The position numbers were made by a program, and so were the translations under genes. From NCBI GenBank assembly GCA_964460985.1, contig CAYWQX010000035.1, forward strand, positions 1 through 22,407: a DNA stretch of 22,407 nt, given 5' to 3'. Origin of the DNA: CAZABG01 sp964460985 (GTDB lineage Bacteria; Chlamydiota; Chlamydiia; Chlamydiales; Parachlamydiaceae). The notes below the pieces were generated by a model. That model was not told the DNA's origin. It did not search any database and saw nothing but the letters and a program-made list of their open reading frames with translations. Numbering within the stretch: the stretch's first letter is position 1; each line of letters opens with the position of its first letter. Shown here piece by piece: positions 8,590-15,392 of this stretch.

Positions 8590-9624
8590 TTAGTGTAATT
8601 CTACAAACAGTTGCTCGCCTTGACGATAGAGGTGAAAGGTGCAAGAGAGCTCCATCATTCGGAAAAATCTGATCTCGCTTAAAAAATAGAATTTTTTAGC
8701 AAGTTCATGACTTAAGAATCGATACAGCTGATCAAAAGGATAATAAGCTTCCGATGTCCAAAAATAAGTTAAACCCAATTGTTCGACTAAGCCAAAGAGC
8801 TCTTCGGTTTCAGGATCGGAAAAATAAATCTTCTCAGGGATAAGATGTTCAAAATAATCGCTAAAAAACGAAAAGGATGAGAGCGCCTCCTCTTCGTTAT
8901 CGGCTTTGAGAAGCAAATAATTTTTCACCTCTTGAAAGCTTGCCATCCCTTCTCTTTTAGCAATCCAAGGTTTTATAAAACTGGACTCGATTTCTTGAAA
9001 TTTTTTTCTAAATGTCGTTTCGAATAGTTCAAAGTGGAGTTTTGCTTGCTCACGGATCTCCTCTTTTCTCTGGGGCGCAAGTTTTCTCACTTCTATTTGA
9101 TCAAGCGGCGATAAGTTAATCCATTTTTCTAGACGGTAGGGCTCTAAAATAACCACACTTTCCCGCGGGGAAAAATGGGCAAAAAGAGATAGTATCCAAG
9201 ATCTGAAGTCGACAGTTCCTTGACGTTTTAAAGGCTTTGAATCGAGATATCTCTGAAGCTTGCCTTTTAACTCATCGATATGACCCTGGCCCATCCCTTT
9301 GACATAGACGAATTTGCTAAGATCAGTTTCGTAGAGGTGTTTTAGAGTTGTAAGCCCTTGATCTAGAAGACATTTTTCCACATGGCGATTGAGATCTAAG
9401 ACTTGAATCGGCTCATCAAAGACAGAAGGAGCGATCCATAAACGAAAGCCCTCTCCCAAATCAAGCTCATCCAGAAAGACATCACTCGATTTAAAGGCTT
9501 CAGCCTTAATTTCTTGCTTAACTTCCAGGCGCTTAACAGATTTTAAGTCGACATTTTCAAGTTTATAAATTTGCTCGAGGCCGTGGCTATAGGAAGTTTT
9601 ATAAATCTCTTGGAAAGAACTCAT
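8590..9624 (-). CDS. Unknown protein with RNA polymerase alpha-CTD-like domain
   Basis: This 344-residue protein has no name I can give. Residues about 72-128 match the pattern of the C-terminal domain of RNA polymerase alpha. The block starts with PIQVLDLNRHVEKCLLDQGL and is followed by the spaced TTLKHLYETDLSKF, then a glycine-containing turn VKGMGQGHIDELKGKLQ. In alpha these are the entry strand, helix 1, the helix-hairpin-helix turn and the last helix, which touch UP-element DNA and activators. The remaining residues (about 135-344) are helical, aromatic and charged, without recognisable motifs. The protein is too short for alpha itself and lacks the alpha N-terminal assembly domain. It lies 81 nt upstream of mdh on the same strand and diverges from the 9678 gene across 53 AT-rich bases. 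DNA or RNA binding is inference from the domain. Confidence 0.8.
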   Translation of the reverse strand: MSSFQEIYKTSYSHGLEQIYKLENVDLKSVKRLEVKQEIKAEAFKSSDVFLDELDLGEGFRLWIAPSVFDEPIQVLDLNRHVEKCLLDQGLTTLKHLYETDLSKFVYVKGMGQGHIDELKGKLQRYLDSKPLKRQGTVDFRSWILSLFAHFSPRESVVILEPYRLEKWINLSPLDQIEVRKLAPQRKEEIREQAKLHFELFETTFRKKFQEIESSFIKPWIAKREGMASFQEVKNYLLLKADNEEEALSSFSFFSDYFEHLIPEKIYFSDPETEELFGLVEQLGLTYFWTSEAYYPFDQLYRFLSHELAKKFYFLSEIRFFRMMELSCTFHLYRQGEQLFVELH

Positions 9625-9633
9625 GCTTTAGTT

Positions 9634-9664
9634 TTAACAAATTGCAAAGTAATTTTCATATAAA
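9634..9664 (+). promoter_or_regulatory. Candidate promoter for the 9678 gene
   Basis: TTAACA at 9634-9639 (five of six matches to a -35) and TATAAA at 9659-9664 (five of six to a -10) lie 19 bp apart, longer than the usual 17. A transcript would begin only a few bases before the ATG at 9678. The whole 53-bp divergent gap is AT-rich, so chance matches are likely. Confidence 0.25.
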
Positions 9665-9677
9665 TAACTTCTAAAAT

Positions 9678-10502
9678 ATGAATGATTGGACCGCTAAATT
9701 CAACGAGCTTAAGGAAAGGGATGCTATTATCGAGTGGGCGAAAACAGCGCCTATCGAATCAATTGTTGAGGTGTTGTTGAAAGAACCTTTAAGTCCTAAA
9801 CACTCTCATCTCATGATGGGAATGCCGATCGACCATTTTAGAAAATTAATTCAAATTCAAAATCCGGCATTCATTGAAATCTTGAATCATGAGACCCATC
9901 TAGAACCTACGCAGCTCCAGTTAAGCCTCCTCTTTAAAGTGTGGTCCGAAGAGATAAATCAATTTACAAAAGAACAGCTGCAAATCCTCAAAAGTATCAA
10001 TCAGCTGCCTTTAGAAACATTAACCCATGCTGAAATTTTAACTATTCAAGAGCAGATAATAGAGTTGAAGCGTCATATGGATCTTCTCTCTTATGAAATT
10101 AACCAGGGACTCAAGTTAGGCTGGAATTCCGGAAGGGTTGAACTCATTGAAACCGGCTCTCTTTTAAAGGAAGTTATCTTGAGGCTTAAATCCCAAGCGA
10201 TCCCTAGTTTAGAGACCTTTTTAAAATTAAGGCTCGAATCGGTTTTTGGACCTAATGACGGAAAACCGGGCTTAAGCGATGGCGACGAAGTGGAAGAGGG
10301 GCTTGCCAAAATCGGCCTATGGGAACTTAGCGATTTTTATTCCTGCGGCATGGATCCGCAACAATTTACATCGCTAGATTCCATCCTGCAGTTTTTAAAA
10401 GAAAAGGGGCTCAAGACCGTATCGGATCTTAAAGCCCATTCAATCTATTCAAAACCGCTCTTTAATTATTTTATAGCGGACTTCAAATCGCTAAAAACTT
10501 GA
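9678..10502 (+). CDS. Unknown helical protein
   Basis: I do not recognise this 274-residue protein. It is almost entirely helix-forming, with no signal peptide or membrane segment. Residues about 125-165 could form a coiled coil. Near the C-terminus, LDSILQFLKEKGLKTVSDL (about 233-251) has the spacing of the first half of a helix-hairpin-helix/alpha-CTD unit, like the clearer one in its divergent neighbour at 8590-9624. The match is short and could be chance. The ATG has no Shine-Dalgarno sequence and only 53 bp separate it from the divergent start, so the two genes may share control and function. Its 3' end overlaps the convergent adenylate kinase gene by 37 bp. Confidence 0.78.
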   Translation: MNDWTAKFNELKERDAIIEWAKTAPIESIVEVLLKEPLSPKHSHLMMGMPIDHFRKLIQIQNPAFIEILNHETHLEPTQLQLSLLFKVWSEEINQFTKEQLQILKSINQLPLETLTHAEILTIQEQIIELKRHMDLLSYEINQGLKLGWNSGRVELIETGSLLKEVILRLKSQAIPSLETFLKLRLESVFGPNDGKPGLSDGDEVEEGLAKIGLWELSDFYSCGMDPQQFTSLDSILQFLKEKGLKTVSDLKAHSIYSKPLFNYFIADFKSLKT

Positions 10503-11176
10503 TCGGGAGCCTTCTCGCCATCGATCGTAACCAGTTTTCCTTGGCTTTTGTAATAACCGATTAAAGGCTCTGTTTGGGCGTGATACACCTTCAGACGCTC
10601 TTTCACCACTTCCGGTTTATCATCCGCTCTTTGAACCAAGCTTCCACCGCATTTATCACAGACATTAGGTGTTTTGGGCGGTGAAAAATAGATGTTGTGA
10701 ATGTGGCCGCACTCTTTGCAGCTCACTCTTCCCGAGGTTCTTTTGATTAAAGTCTCATCGGCTACTTCCAAGTTAAGAACGATCAAATCCACCCCTTTCT
10801 GGAGCCGTTTATCAAAGGCTTCGGCCTGTGGAATAGTGCGCGGAAAACCATCCAGAACATATCCTCGAGAGCAATCGGGTCTTGACACACGGTCAAACAA
10901 CATATCGAGCACAAGCTCATCGGGAACTAACTGCCCTTTATCCATGTACGCTTTCGCGGTTTTGCCGAGTTCTGTATTTTTGGATATATTCTCTCTAAAA
11001 AGATCACCCGTTGATATGTGGGGAACTTTATATTCTGCAGCGAGGCGGCTTGCCTGAGTTCCTTTACCGGATGCCGGAGGCCCTAAAAGAATGATAACTT
11101 TTTGTTTAATAGCCTCTTGCGAAAAGGCCAGAAGAGGGAGGGCCAGAAGAAACCAGGCGACTAGGTTCAATCTCAT
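10466..11176 (-). CDS. adk: Adenylate kinase with N-terminal signal peptide
   Basis: This 236-residue protein is a long-LID adenylate kinase (ATP + AMP to 2 ADP). Core motifs are complete: P-loop GPPASGKGTQ at 32-41, STGDLFR with R61 at 55-61, LDGFPRT at 108-114, LID arginines R150 and R183, and R-x-DD at 183-186. Four cysteines (153, 156, 173, 176) form a CxxC...CxxC zinc site in the LID. Normal Adk begins a few residues before the P-loop. Here 26 residues precede V27, with a basic start (R2), a hydrophobic core (residues 5-18) and an A17-x-S19 signal peptidase I site before QEAIKQK. No ATG or GTG lies between the signal and the P-loop, so an unexported form would need a rare start codon. 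Export to the periplasm is inferred. The chlamydial Adk I remember lacks such a leader. Confidence 0.93.
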   Translation of the reverse strand: MRLNLVAWFLLALPLLAFSQEAIKQKVIILLGPPASGKGTQASRLAAEYKVPHISTGDLFRENISKNTELGKTAKAYMDKGQLVPDELVLDMLFDRVSRPDCSRGYVLDGFPRTIPQAEAFDKRLQKGVDLIVLNLEVADETLIKRTSGRVSCKECGHIHNIYFSPPKTPNVCDKCGGSLVQRADDKPEVVKERLKVYHAQTEPLIGYYKSQGKLVTIDGEKAPDQVFSDLKSAIK

Positions 11177-11198
11177 AATAATCTCGCTTTTAAAAGGA

Positions 11199-11240
11199 CA
11201 AGGGTATCATGAAATCACCCTTGATTTCAATCTTTGATTG
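11199..11240. repeat. Overlapping inverted repeats in adk/11257 divergent gap
   Basis: Three inverted repeats share bases here. CAAGGGT (11199-11205) pairs with ACCCTTG (11217-11223). TGAAATCA (11210-11217) pairs perfectly with TGATTTCA (11222-11229) across a 4-base loop. CAATC (11228-11232) pairs with GATTG (11236-11240). The first two exclude each other. They lie upstream of both divergent genes, so they could be an operator or a switching leader structure. Function is unproven. Confidence 0.45.
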
Positions 11241-11245
11241 GCTTT

Positions 11246-11252
11246 AGAAGGA
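11246..11252 (+). promoter_or_regulatory. Shine-Dalgarno site of the 11257 gene
   Basis: AGAAGGA lies 4 nt before the ATG at 11257. A ribosome binding site this good supports the reality of the small unknown gene. Confidence 0.7.
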
Positions 11253-11256
11253 AGAT

Positions 11257-11643
11257 ATGAAAGGAACTACAAACGACCTTAAAACCGTTGCCGATTTTTT
11301 AGAAACTCTTCTTCTGTTTCAAAGCCTGAAAGAAGACAAATGGGCAAAAATCGAGGAGCAAGTTCAGGAGGATATCACTCCCGGCTCCCCTAGCGAAGAC
11401 TATATTAGGCCGCCTGACGAAAACAAAGTTTTGCACCTCCTTCAAAAAGATCAAGAATATTTAAATCTCAGAAATAAAATTGAAGAGGGTCTTCCTCTCA
11501 TAAAAAACATATCGGCTCATGTTCAATACGATACGCATCACAAGTTAGACTGGCTGCATTTCAAAAATCCTTTGATAGGACAAAGCGCCCTTGAAGATGC
11601 AATCACAGCGGTTGAAGGTCTATTAAACTATTTGAAAACTTGA
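11257..11643 (+). CDS. Small unknown helical protein
   Basis: This 128-residue acidic protein is unfamiliar. It has no signal peptide, membrane segment or cysteines. It looks like two helical halves joined by a flexible stretch around residues 42-54 (TPGSPSEDYIRPP). A strong Shine-Dalgarno sequence (AGAAGGA, spacing 4) and the lack of a competing frame support it as a real gene. It diverges from adk across 80 bp of structured DNA and converges with the small secreted protein gene after a 22-bp gap. Confidence 0.75.
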   Translation: MKGTTNDLKTVADFLETLLLFQSLKEDKWAKIEEQVQEDITPGSPSEDYIRPPDENKVLHLLQKDQEYLNLRNKIEEGLPLIKNISAHVQYDTHHKLDWLHFKNPLIGQSALEDAITAVEGLLNYLKT

Positions 11644-11665
11644 TCGCTCGGTCCCCCTTTTTAGT

Positions 11666-12022
11666 TTAGCGTTTTTGCCCCGTGTCGGCGGCTTTCATCT
11701 GGCAAAGCGGAGGAGTCGAGGGATTCCAAAGAGCATAAGCCACATCCACTTTGAGAGGTCGATCGAAAGGGAAGGTGTAAAGGGTATAATTACCATTTGC
11801 AGGAACGGATCTTCCGCTCTGATAGAGTTTGGTTTTTCCATCATCTGTTAACACACAAGCATTTACAAACATTTTCTCACCGCATCCATTCCAAATACGA
11901 ATCACTTGCTGGCCATTGGCTTGAGTCCCGCCGTCAAATATCCGCATACACCCTGATGTGGTTGAAGGAAAAGAGGCCTCTAAGGGAAGAAAGAAGAATA
12001 GGGCGAAAAGTAAATAAACCAT
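11666..12022 (-). CDS. Small secreted four-cysteine protein
   Basis: This 118-residue protein begins with a short, strongly hydrophobic leader (residues 1-14), probably cleaved near A16, so export through Sec is likely. The mature part is about 100 residues, looks beta-rich, and has exactly four cysteines (25, 47, 56, 107), which could form two disulfide bonds. I know no family name. GAGGTGA at 12026-12032 lies a few bases before the ATG and fixes the start. The gene diverges from the DUF2892-DoxX membrane protein gene across 50 bp. Because DoxX-like proteins are often linked to thiol and redox chemistry, a shared role is conceivable but not shown. Confidence 0.8.
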   Translation of the reverse strand: MVYLLFALFFFLPLEASFPSTTSGCMRIFDGGTQANGQQVIRIWNGCGEKMFVNACVLTDDGKTKLYQSGRSVPANGNYTLYTFPFDRPLKVDVAYALWNPSTPPLCQMKAADTGQKR

Positions 12023-12025
12023 AAT

Positions 12026-12032
12026 TCACCTC
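12026..12032 (-). promoter_or_regulatory. Shine-Dalgarno site of the secreted protein gene
   Basis: The minus strand reads GAGGTGA, 3 nt before the ATG at 12022 (its GAGG core lies 6 nt away). It supports this start and therefore the short signal peptide. Confidence 0.7.
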
Positions 12033-12072
12033 ATATCTTTATTTTAACTGATGTTTCATTTATACGTTGGTT

Positions 12073-12687
12073 ATGTTAAAAAATATTGGCACCGGCGACA
12101 GAATTTTTAGACTCGTAATCGCTTTAGTTTTATTGGCTTACGCTTTCGCCACCCATAGCTGGATTGCTCTTTTTTTAGGAATATTTACCCTATATGAAGT
12201 ATTTGCCAGCTGGTGCGCCTTTTACGAACTGATTGGCAAAAACACCTGCCGAGTGTCAGCTCCCATTAACTATCAAGCGGTGTTCGCCACTTTTTTAAGA
12301 TATGCTCTAGCAGCCTCGTTTCTTTCCGCCGTAGCGGACAGATTCGGTCTATGGGTCTCCTCTTCGCCGCAAGTAGCTTGGGGTAGTATGGCCAACTTTG
12401 AGCAATACACAGCTCTCTTAAATCCCTTTATCCCTGCCGAATGGATATCGCTTTTTGCCTGGATGATAACCGCATTAGAACTTGTGCTGAGTGTTTTTCT
12501 TCTGCTTGGGGTTTTCCATAAGATCACAGCCATGATCACCGGTTTTGTCTTCCTCGCCTTCGCCCTTGCCATGACTGAAGGCGTCGGCATCAAAATACCT
12601 CTTGATTATTCGGTATTCACAGCGTCAGCTGCCGCGTTTCTTCTCTCGTCGGTAAAGCCGGGTTATTTTTCCCTTTCAAAAGAATAG
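12073..12687 (+). CDS. DUF2892-DoxX fusion membrane protein
   Basis: The protein has 204 residues from the ATG at 12073; a TTG two codons earlier also opens the frame but has no better ribosome site. Residues about 3-60 match the YgaP-like DUF2892 membrane domain: KNIGTGDRIFR, two hydrophobic segments, then WCAFYELIGKNTC with two cysteines. Residues about 72-200 look like a DoxX-family four-helix membrane unit, with a conserved-type ALELVLSVFLLLG segment. About six membrane segments are expected in total. DUF2892 proteins are often fused to rhodanese domains, and DoxX proteins act in thiol or quinone redox systems. The exact role here is unknown. The gene converges with the acyl-CoA ligase gene after 18 bp. 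Confidence 0.82.
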   Translation: MLKNIGTGDRIFRLVIALVLLAYAFATHSWIALFLGIFTLYEVFASWCAFYELIGKNTCRVSAPINYQAVFATFLRYALAASFLSAVADRFGLWVSSSPQVAWGSMANFEQYTALLNPFIPAEWISLFAWMITALELVLSVFLLLGVFHKITAMITGFVFLAFALAMTEGVGIKIPLDYSVFTASAAAFLLSSVKPGYFSLSKE

Positions 12688-12705
12688 CTGGAAGAAACTC
12701 TCTTC

Positions 12706-14448
12706 TCAAGCCTCTTGGAAAAAGGCTTGAACCGTATCGCTGAATTTATTTTTCACGAATTTACGTTTAATTTTATAGGACGGCGTTAAGGCCCCTTCTT
12801 CAATCGTCAGACGATAATCTAAGATTTTAAATTTACGGATTTGCTCCCAGTCGTTCAAATGGCGATTAACTTTATCAATATGCTTTTGAATTTCTTCTTG
12901 GATCAAAGGAGAGTCTAAAAACTCCTGATCGGTCATCATTTGAGCCTTGTGATAACTTTTAAGGCTTGCGAGCACATCATAATCCGGGAATAACAGGCAT
13001 GCGACATATTTTTCATTTTCGCCGATAATCACGGTCGATTCGATGAGCGGATGCTCATTGATTCTCTGTTCAATTAAAGCAGGTATGACATAAAGCCCAG
13101 TAGACGTTTTGAAAAGGTCATTCAGCCGGCCTGTAATAGATAGAAAACCCTCTTCATCAAATTGCCCTTTATCTCCTGTTCTAAACCATCCCTCTTCATC
13201 AAAGGCCTCTTTTGTTGCCTGAGGGTTTTTATAGTATTCTTTAAACGTCGCACTCGATTTCACCAGGATCTCATCCGAGGGGCCAATTTTAACTTGAACA
13301 CCTTCACAGGGTCTGCCGACTTTACCGGCCTTTATCTTATCGGCGTAGCATGTCGAGATGGGAGCGCTTTCAGTTAAACCATATCCTTCAAGAACAGGGA
13401 GCCCCATATTCAATAAAAAACGCTGCAGCTCGACACTCAAGGTATTGGAAGAGCTTAAAAGAATTCGAACACGCCCCCCAAAACCTTCCCGAATTTTGGA
13501 ATAGACCAATTTATCCATTAATTTGTGAAGAAAGGAGTGAGTATTCTCCCCTTTCATGGCAAGTTTAAAGGCAAAAAGAGCGATATGCTTTTTCAAGAAG
13601 GACTCTTTGTTCGCCTTAACCCACAGGGCAGAGCGAATTTTTTCAATTAACCTTGGGACCAAGCAAAGAATGGTGGGCTTAACTTCCCTGCAAACTTTGG
13701 CAAGTTCGTGCGGATCGGATAAAAAGTAGATTGTCACACCATGCTTTAACATTCCATAGATCACAACATGTCCATAAATATGGGCCAAAGGGAGAATATT
13801 TACATACGAGTCGGTCTCTTGCTTAAACTCGAACTTTCTGTCTCCTAAAGTTCCGCTCACATTTTTTTGAGTTAAAACCACTCCTTTTGGAACACCCGTA
13901 CTCCCGCTTGTAAAAATAACCATGGCATTCATATCAGGGGTAATTGCCTTTCTCAAATCGGCTAACAAATCTGGATGAGATATTTTAAATTCAGCTCCCA
14001 TCATCAGGAGCTTTGCATAATCTAAACCGGAGGAGCCCTTTTCAAGCTCAATAAACCTATCAATAATATCTTGGTTTCTTTCAACTTCATAAAGAGCCTT
14101 TTCGCCATGCCCAAACACGATTCTCGCGTTAGTTTCTGTCATTTCATAACGAAAATTCTCGTCGGACACGCTCGGAAAGATAGGAAGAGTAGTCGCGCCT
14201 ATACTTTTGATGGCAAAATCAACGATGACCCAGTGCGGCGAAGAGTCGGCGATGATAGCTACAAAATCTTGCGGCTTGACCCCTAAACTTAAAAGTCCAT
14301 AGGCCATCAAGTCTATTTCTTCTAAAAATTTTTGGGGGTTATAAAAGTGCCAAACGCCATCTTCTTTATACCCTAAAAGTTTTTGATTATTGACATTAGA
14401 ATTAAAAGATTTTAGGTAATCAATTATAGTACCGCCTGATTTGTCCAT
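12706..14448 (-). CDS. AMP-binding acyl-CoA ligase, FadD/ACSL-like
   Basis: This enzyme of 580 residues adenylates a carboxylic acid with ATP and transfers it to CoA, most likely a long-chain fatty acid. Numbered from the ATG at 14448, the P-loop is IFTSGSTGVPKG at 178-189, YGLTES is at 356-361, TGD at 424-426, TGR ending at R441, and the C-terminal lysine motif LTPSYK ends at K559. The adenine-binding loop that usually reads SGGA is SSSNTL here (332-337), a real departure. No membrane segment is obvious. An in-frame TTG at 14487 lies inside the probable promoter and is rejected as start. The gene follows an RNase Z-like hydrolase by 45 nt and carries a palindrome over its -10 box, so it is probably regulated on its own. 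Confidence 0.92.
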   Translation of the reverse strand: MDKSGGTIIDYLKSFNSNVNNQKLLGYKEDGVWHFYNPQKFLEEIDLMAYGLLSLGVKPQDFVAIIADSSPHWVIVDFAIKSIGATTLPIFPSVSDENFRYEMTETNARIVFGHGEKALYEVERNQDIIDRFIELEKGSSGLDYAKLLMMGAEFKISHPDLLADLRKAITPDMNAMVIFTSGSTGVPKGVVLTQKNVSGTLGDRKFEFKQETDSYVNILPLAHIYGHVVIYGMLKHGVTIYFLSDPHELAKVCREVKPTILCLVPRLIEKIRSALWVKANKESFLKKHIALFAFKLAMKGENTHSFLHKLMDKLVYSKIREGFGGRVRILLSSSNTLSVELQRFLLNMGLPVLEGYGLTESAPISTCYADKIKAGKVGRPCEGVQVKIGPSDEILVKSSATFKEYYKNPQATKEAFDEEGWFRTGDKGQFDEEGFLSITGRLNDLFKTSTGLYVIPALIEQRINEHPLIESTVIIGENEKYVACLLFPDYDVLASLKSYHKAQMMTDQEFLDSPLIQEEIQKHIDKVNRHLNDWEQIRKFKILDYRLTIEEGALTPSYKIKRKFVKNKFSDTVQAFFQEA

Positions 14449-14469
14449 AAATAATCCCGGGGTAAAAGT

Positions 14470-14489
14470 ATTTGTATTATAATACAAAT
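14470..14489. promoter_or_regulatory. 20-bp perfect palindrome over the ligase -10 box
   Basis: ATTTGTATTATAATACAAAT is its own reverse complement. On the minus strand it contains a perfect TATAAT (14476-14481), 28 bases upstream of the ligase ATG. TTAGCA at 14500-14505 is a four-of-six -35 box with 18-bp spacing. A dimeric repressor bound here would block the promoter. A run of T follows it on the plus strand, but no plus-strand gene ends there, so a terminator is less likely. Confidence 0.6.
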
Positions 14490-14493
14490 TTTT

Positions 14494-15285
14494 TTAATTT
14501 GCTAACCTGTTGATTTTCTTGATTTTAGACAAATCAAAAATCTGCCCCTTCTTAACAAACCCCTTGAAACCATTTTTTTTGGCCAAGGTGTCATTTTTTT
14601 CACCGTAATGATAAAGCCACATTTTCGCTTTAATAGAGGGGTCCAGTTTTTTTAAATCATCAAAGTGGGCATGGACTCCGCTTTTATCGCATCCTGTCTC
14701 GCAATCATGAAAAATAAGATCGGCCTCTTCGTAATATTTTTTTAACCATTCAGGGCAAAACATCGAATCGGTCGTAATAAATATTTTACACTTATTCACC
14801 TCAAAAAATAGTCCAAAACTCATCAACACATAGTCTTTGGAAATAACATGAAAGGTAGGAATGAGATGCAAGACCACTCCGTTCCATTTAAAGAAGGAAT
14901 TTTCCCTTATTTTGTGAACCTTGAAAAAAGTGGATAAGGTGCCCTTAGCCCCTTTGATAGAGGTAAGACCTCCTGACAGAACATTATTCCACAAGCTCTC
15001 TGCGATCGAGTCTGCAATAAACAACTCCGGCTTTTTTGAAGCTCTATGAAAATAGTGGCTAAAGCCAAACCACTCTAATCCCCCTACATGATCGGCATGA
15101 AGGTGGCTGATATAAACGGAGCTAAAATCTTTATAGCTTAGGCCAAGTTCATGAAGGCCGTGCCTTACATCAGATCCGCAATCAATGAGAAGACGCTTTT
15201 TGTTTTTTTCGAGAAAGAAGTTGGAATGAAAATTATGCTGTCCAACGGTAAATGCATTGCCTGTGCCAATAAAGACCAGCTTCAT
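14494..15285 (-). CDS. RNase Z-like metallo-beta-lactamase-fold hydrolase
   Basis: This 263-residue protein has the metallo-beta-lactamase fold and resembles RNase Z/ElaC-like and related hydrolases. It shows GTGNAF at 7-12, DCGSD at 35-39, the metal motif HLHADH at 61-66, H146, D173 in TTDS, HDCE at 193-196 and H226 in LYHYG. All expected metal ligands seem present, for two zinc ions. The usual RNase Z exosite arm is not apparent, so tRNA 3' processing is not assured. It differs clearly from the PhnP-like protein at 3273-4052 and lacks its cysteine cluster. It lies upstream of the acyl-CoA ligase on the same strand and diverges from the sulfatase. No Shine-Dalgarno sequence is seen before the ATG. 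Confidence 0.87.
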   Translation of the reverse strand: MKLVFIGTGNAFTVGQHNFHSNFFLEKNKKRLLIDCGSDVRHGLHELGLSYKDFSSVYISHLHADHVGGLEWFGFSHYFHRASKKPELFIADSIAESLWNNVLSGGLTSIKGAKGTLSTFFKVHKIRENSFFKWNGVVLHLIPTFHVISKDYVLMSFGLFFEVNKCKIFITTDSMFCPEWLKKYYEEADLIFHDCETGCDKSGVHAHFDDLKKLDPSIKAKMWLYHYGEKNDTLAKKNGFKGFVKKGQIFDLSKIKKINRLAN

Positions 15286-15302
15286 AAAATGACATATAAA
15301 AT

Positions 15303-15329
15303 AAAAGTGATTGAATATAAATCACTTTT
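15303..15329. repeat. 10-bp perfect inverted repeat in divergent gap
   Basis: AAAAGTGATT (15303-15312) pairs with AATCACTTTT (15320-15329) across a 7-base loop. The form resembles an intrinsic terminator, but both neighbouring genes point away from it, so an operator or a leader hairpin is more likely. It sits 17 bases before the hydrolase start and 63 bases before the sulfatase start. TTGAAA at 15329-15334 beside it could serve as a sulfatase -35 box, but no good -10 box follows. Confidence 0.5.
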
Positions 15330-15381
15330 TGAAACAAGTGTGAAATTAATCAAAAAAAGACTAAAGAAGTATCAAAGAAAT

Positions 15382-15386
15382 AAAGG
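15382..15386 (+). promoter_or_regulatory. Shine-Dalgarno site of the sulfatase gene
   Basis: AAAGG lies 6 nt before the ATG at 15393 and supports this start, which gives a complete signal peptide. Confidence 0.6.
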
Positions 15387-15392
15387 CCTATC

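Noticed and set aside
10701..11057. 118-codon plus-strand open frame
   Set aside because: It is antisense to adk, and the Adk motifs are intact on the other strand.
11650..11664. Terminator after the 11257 gene
   Set aside because: A run of five T is preceded by only a four-pair stem containing a G-T wobble, too weak to call.
14449..14487. N-terminal extension of the acyl-CoA ligase from a TTG
   Set aside because: The extension would be encoded by the -10 box and palindrome; the ATG at 14448 gives a normal N-terminus.
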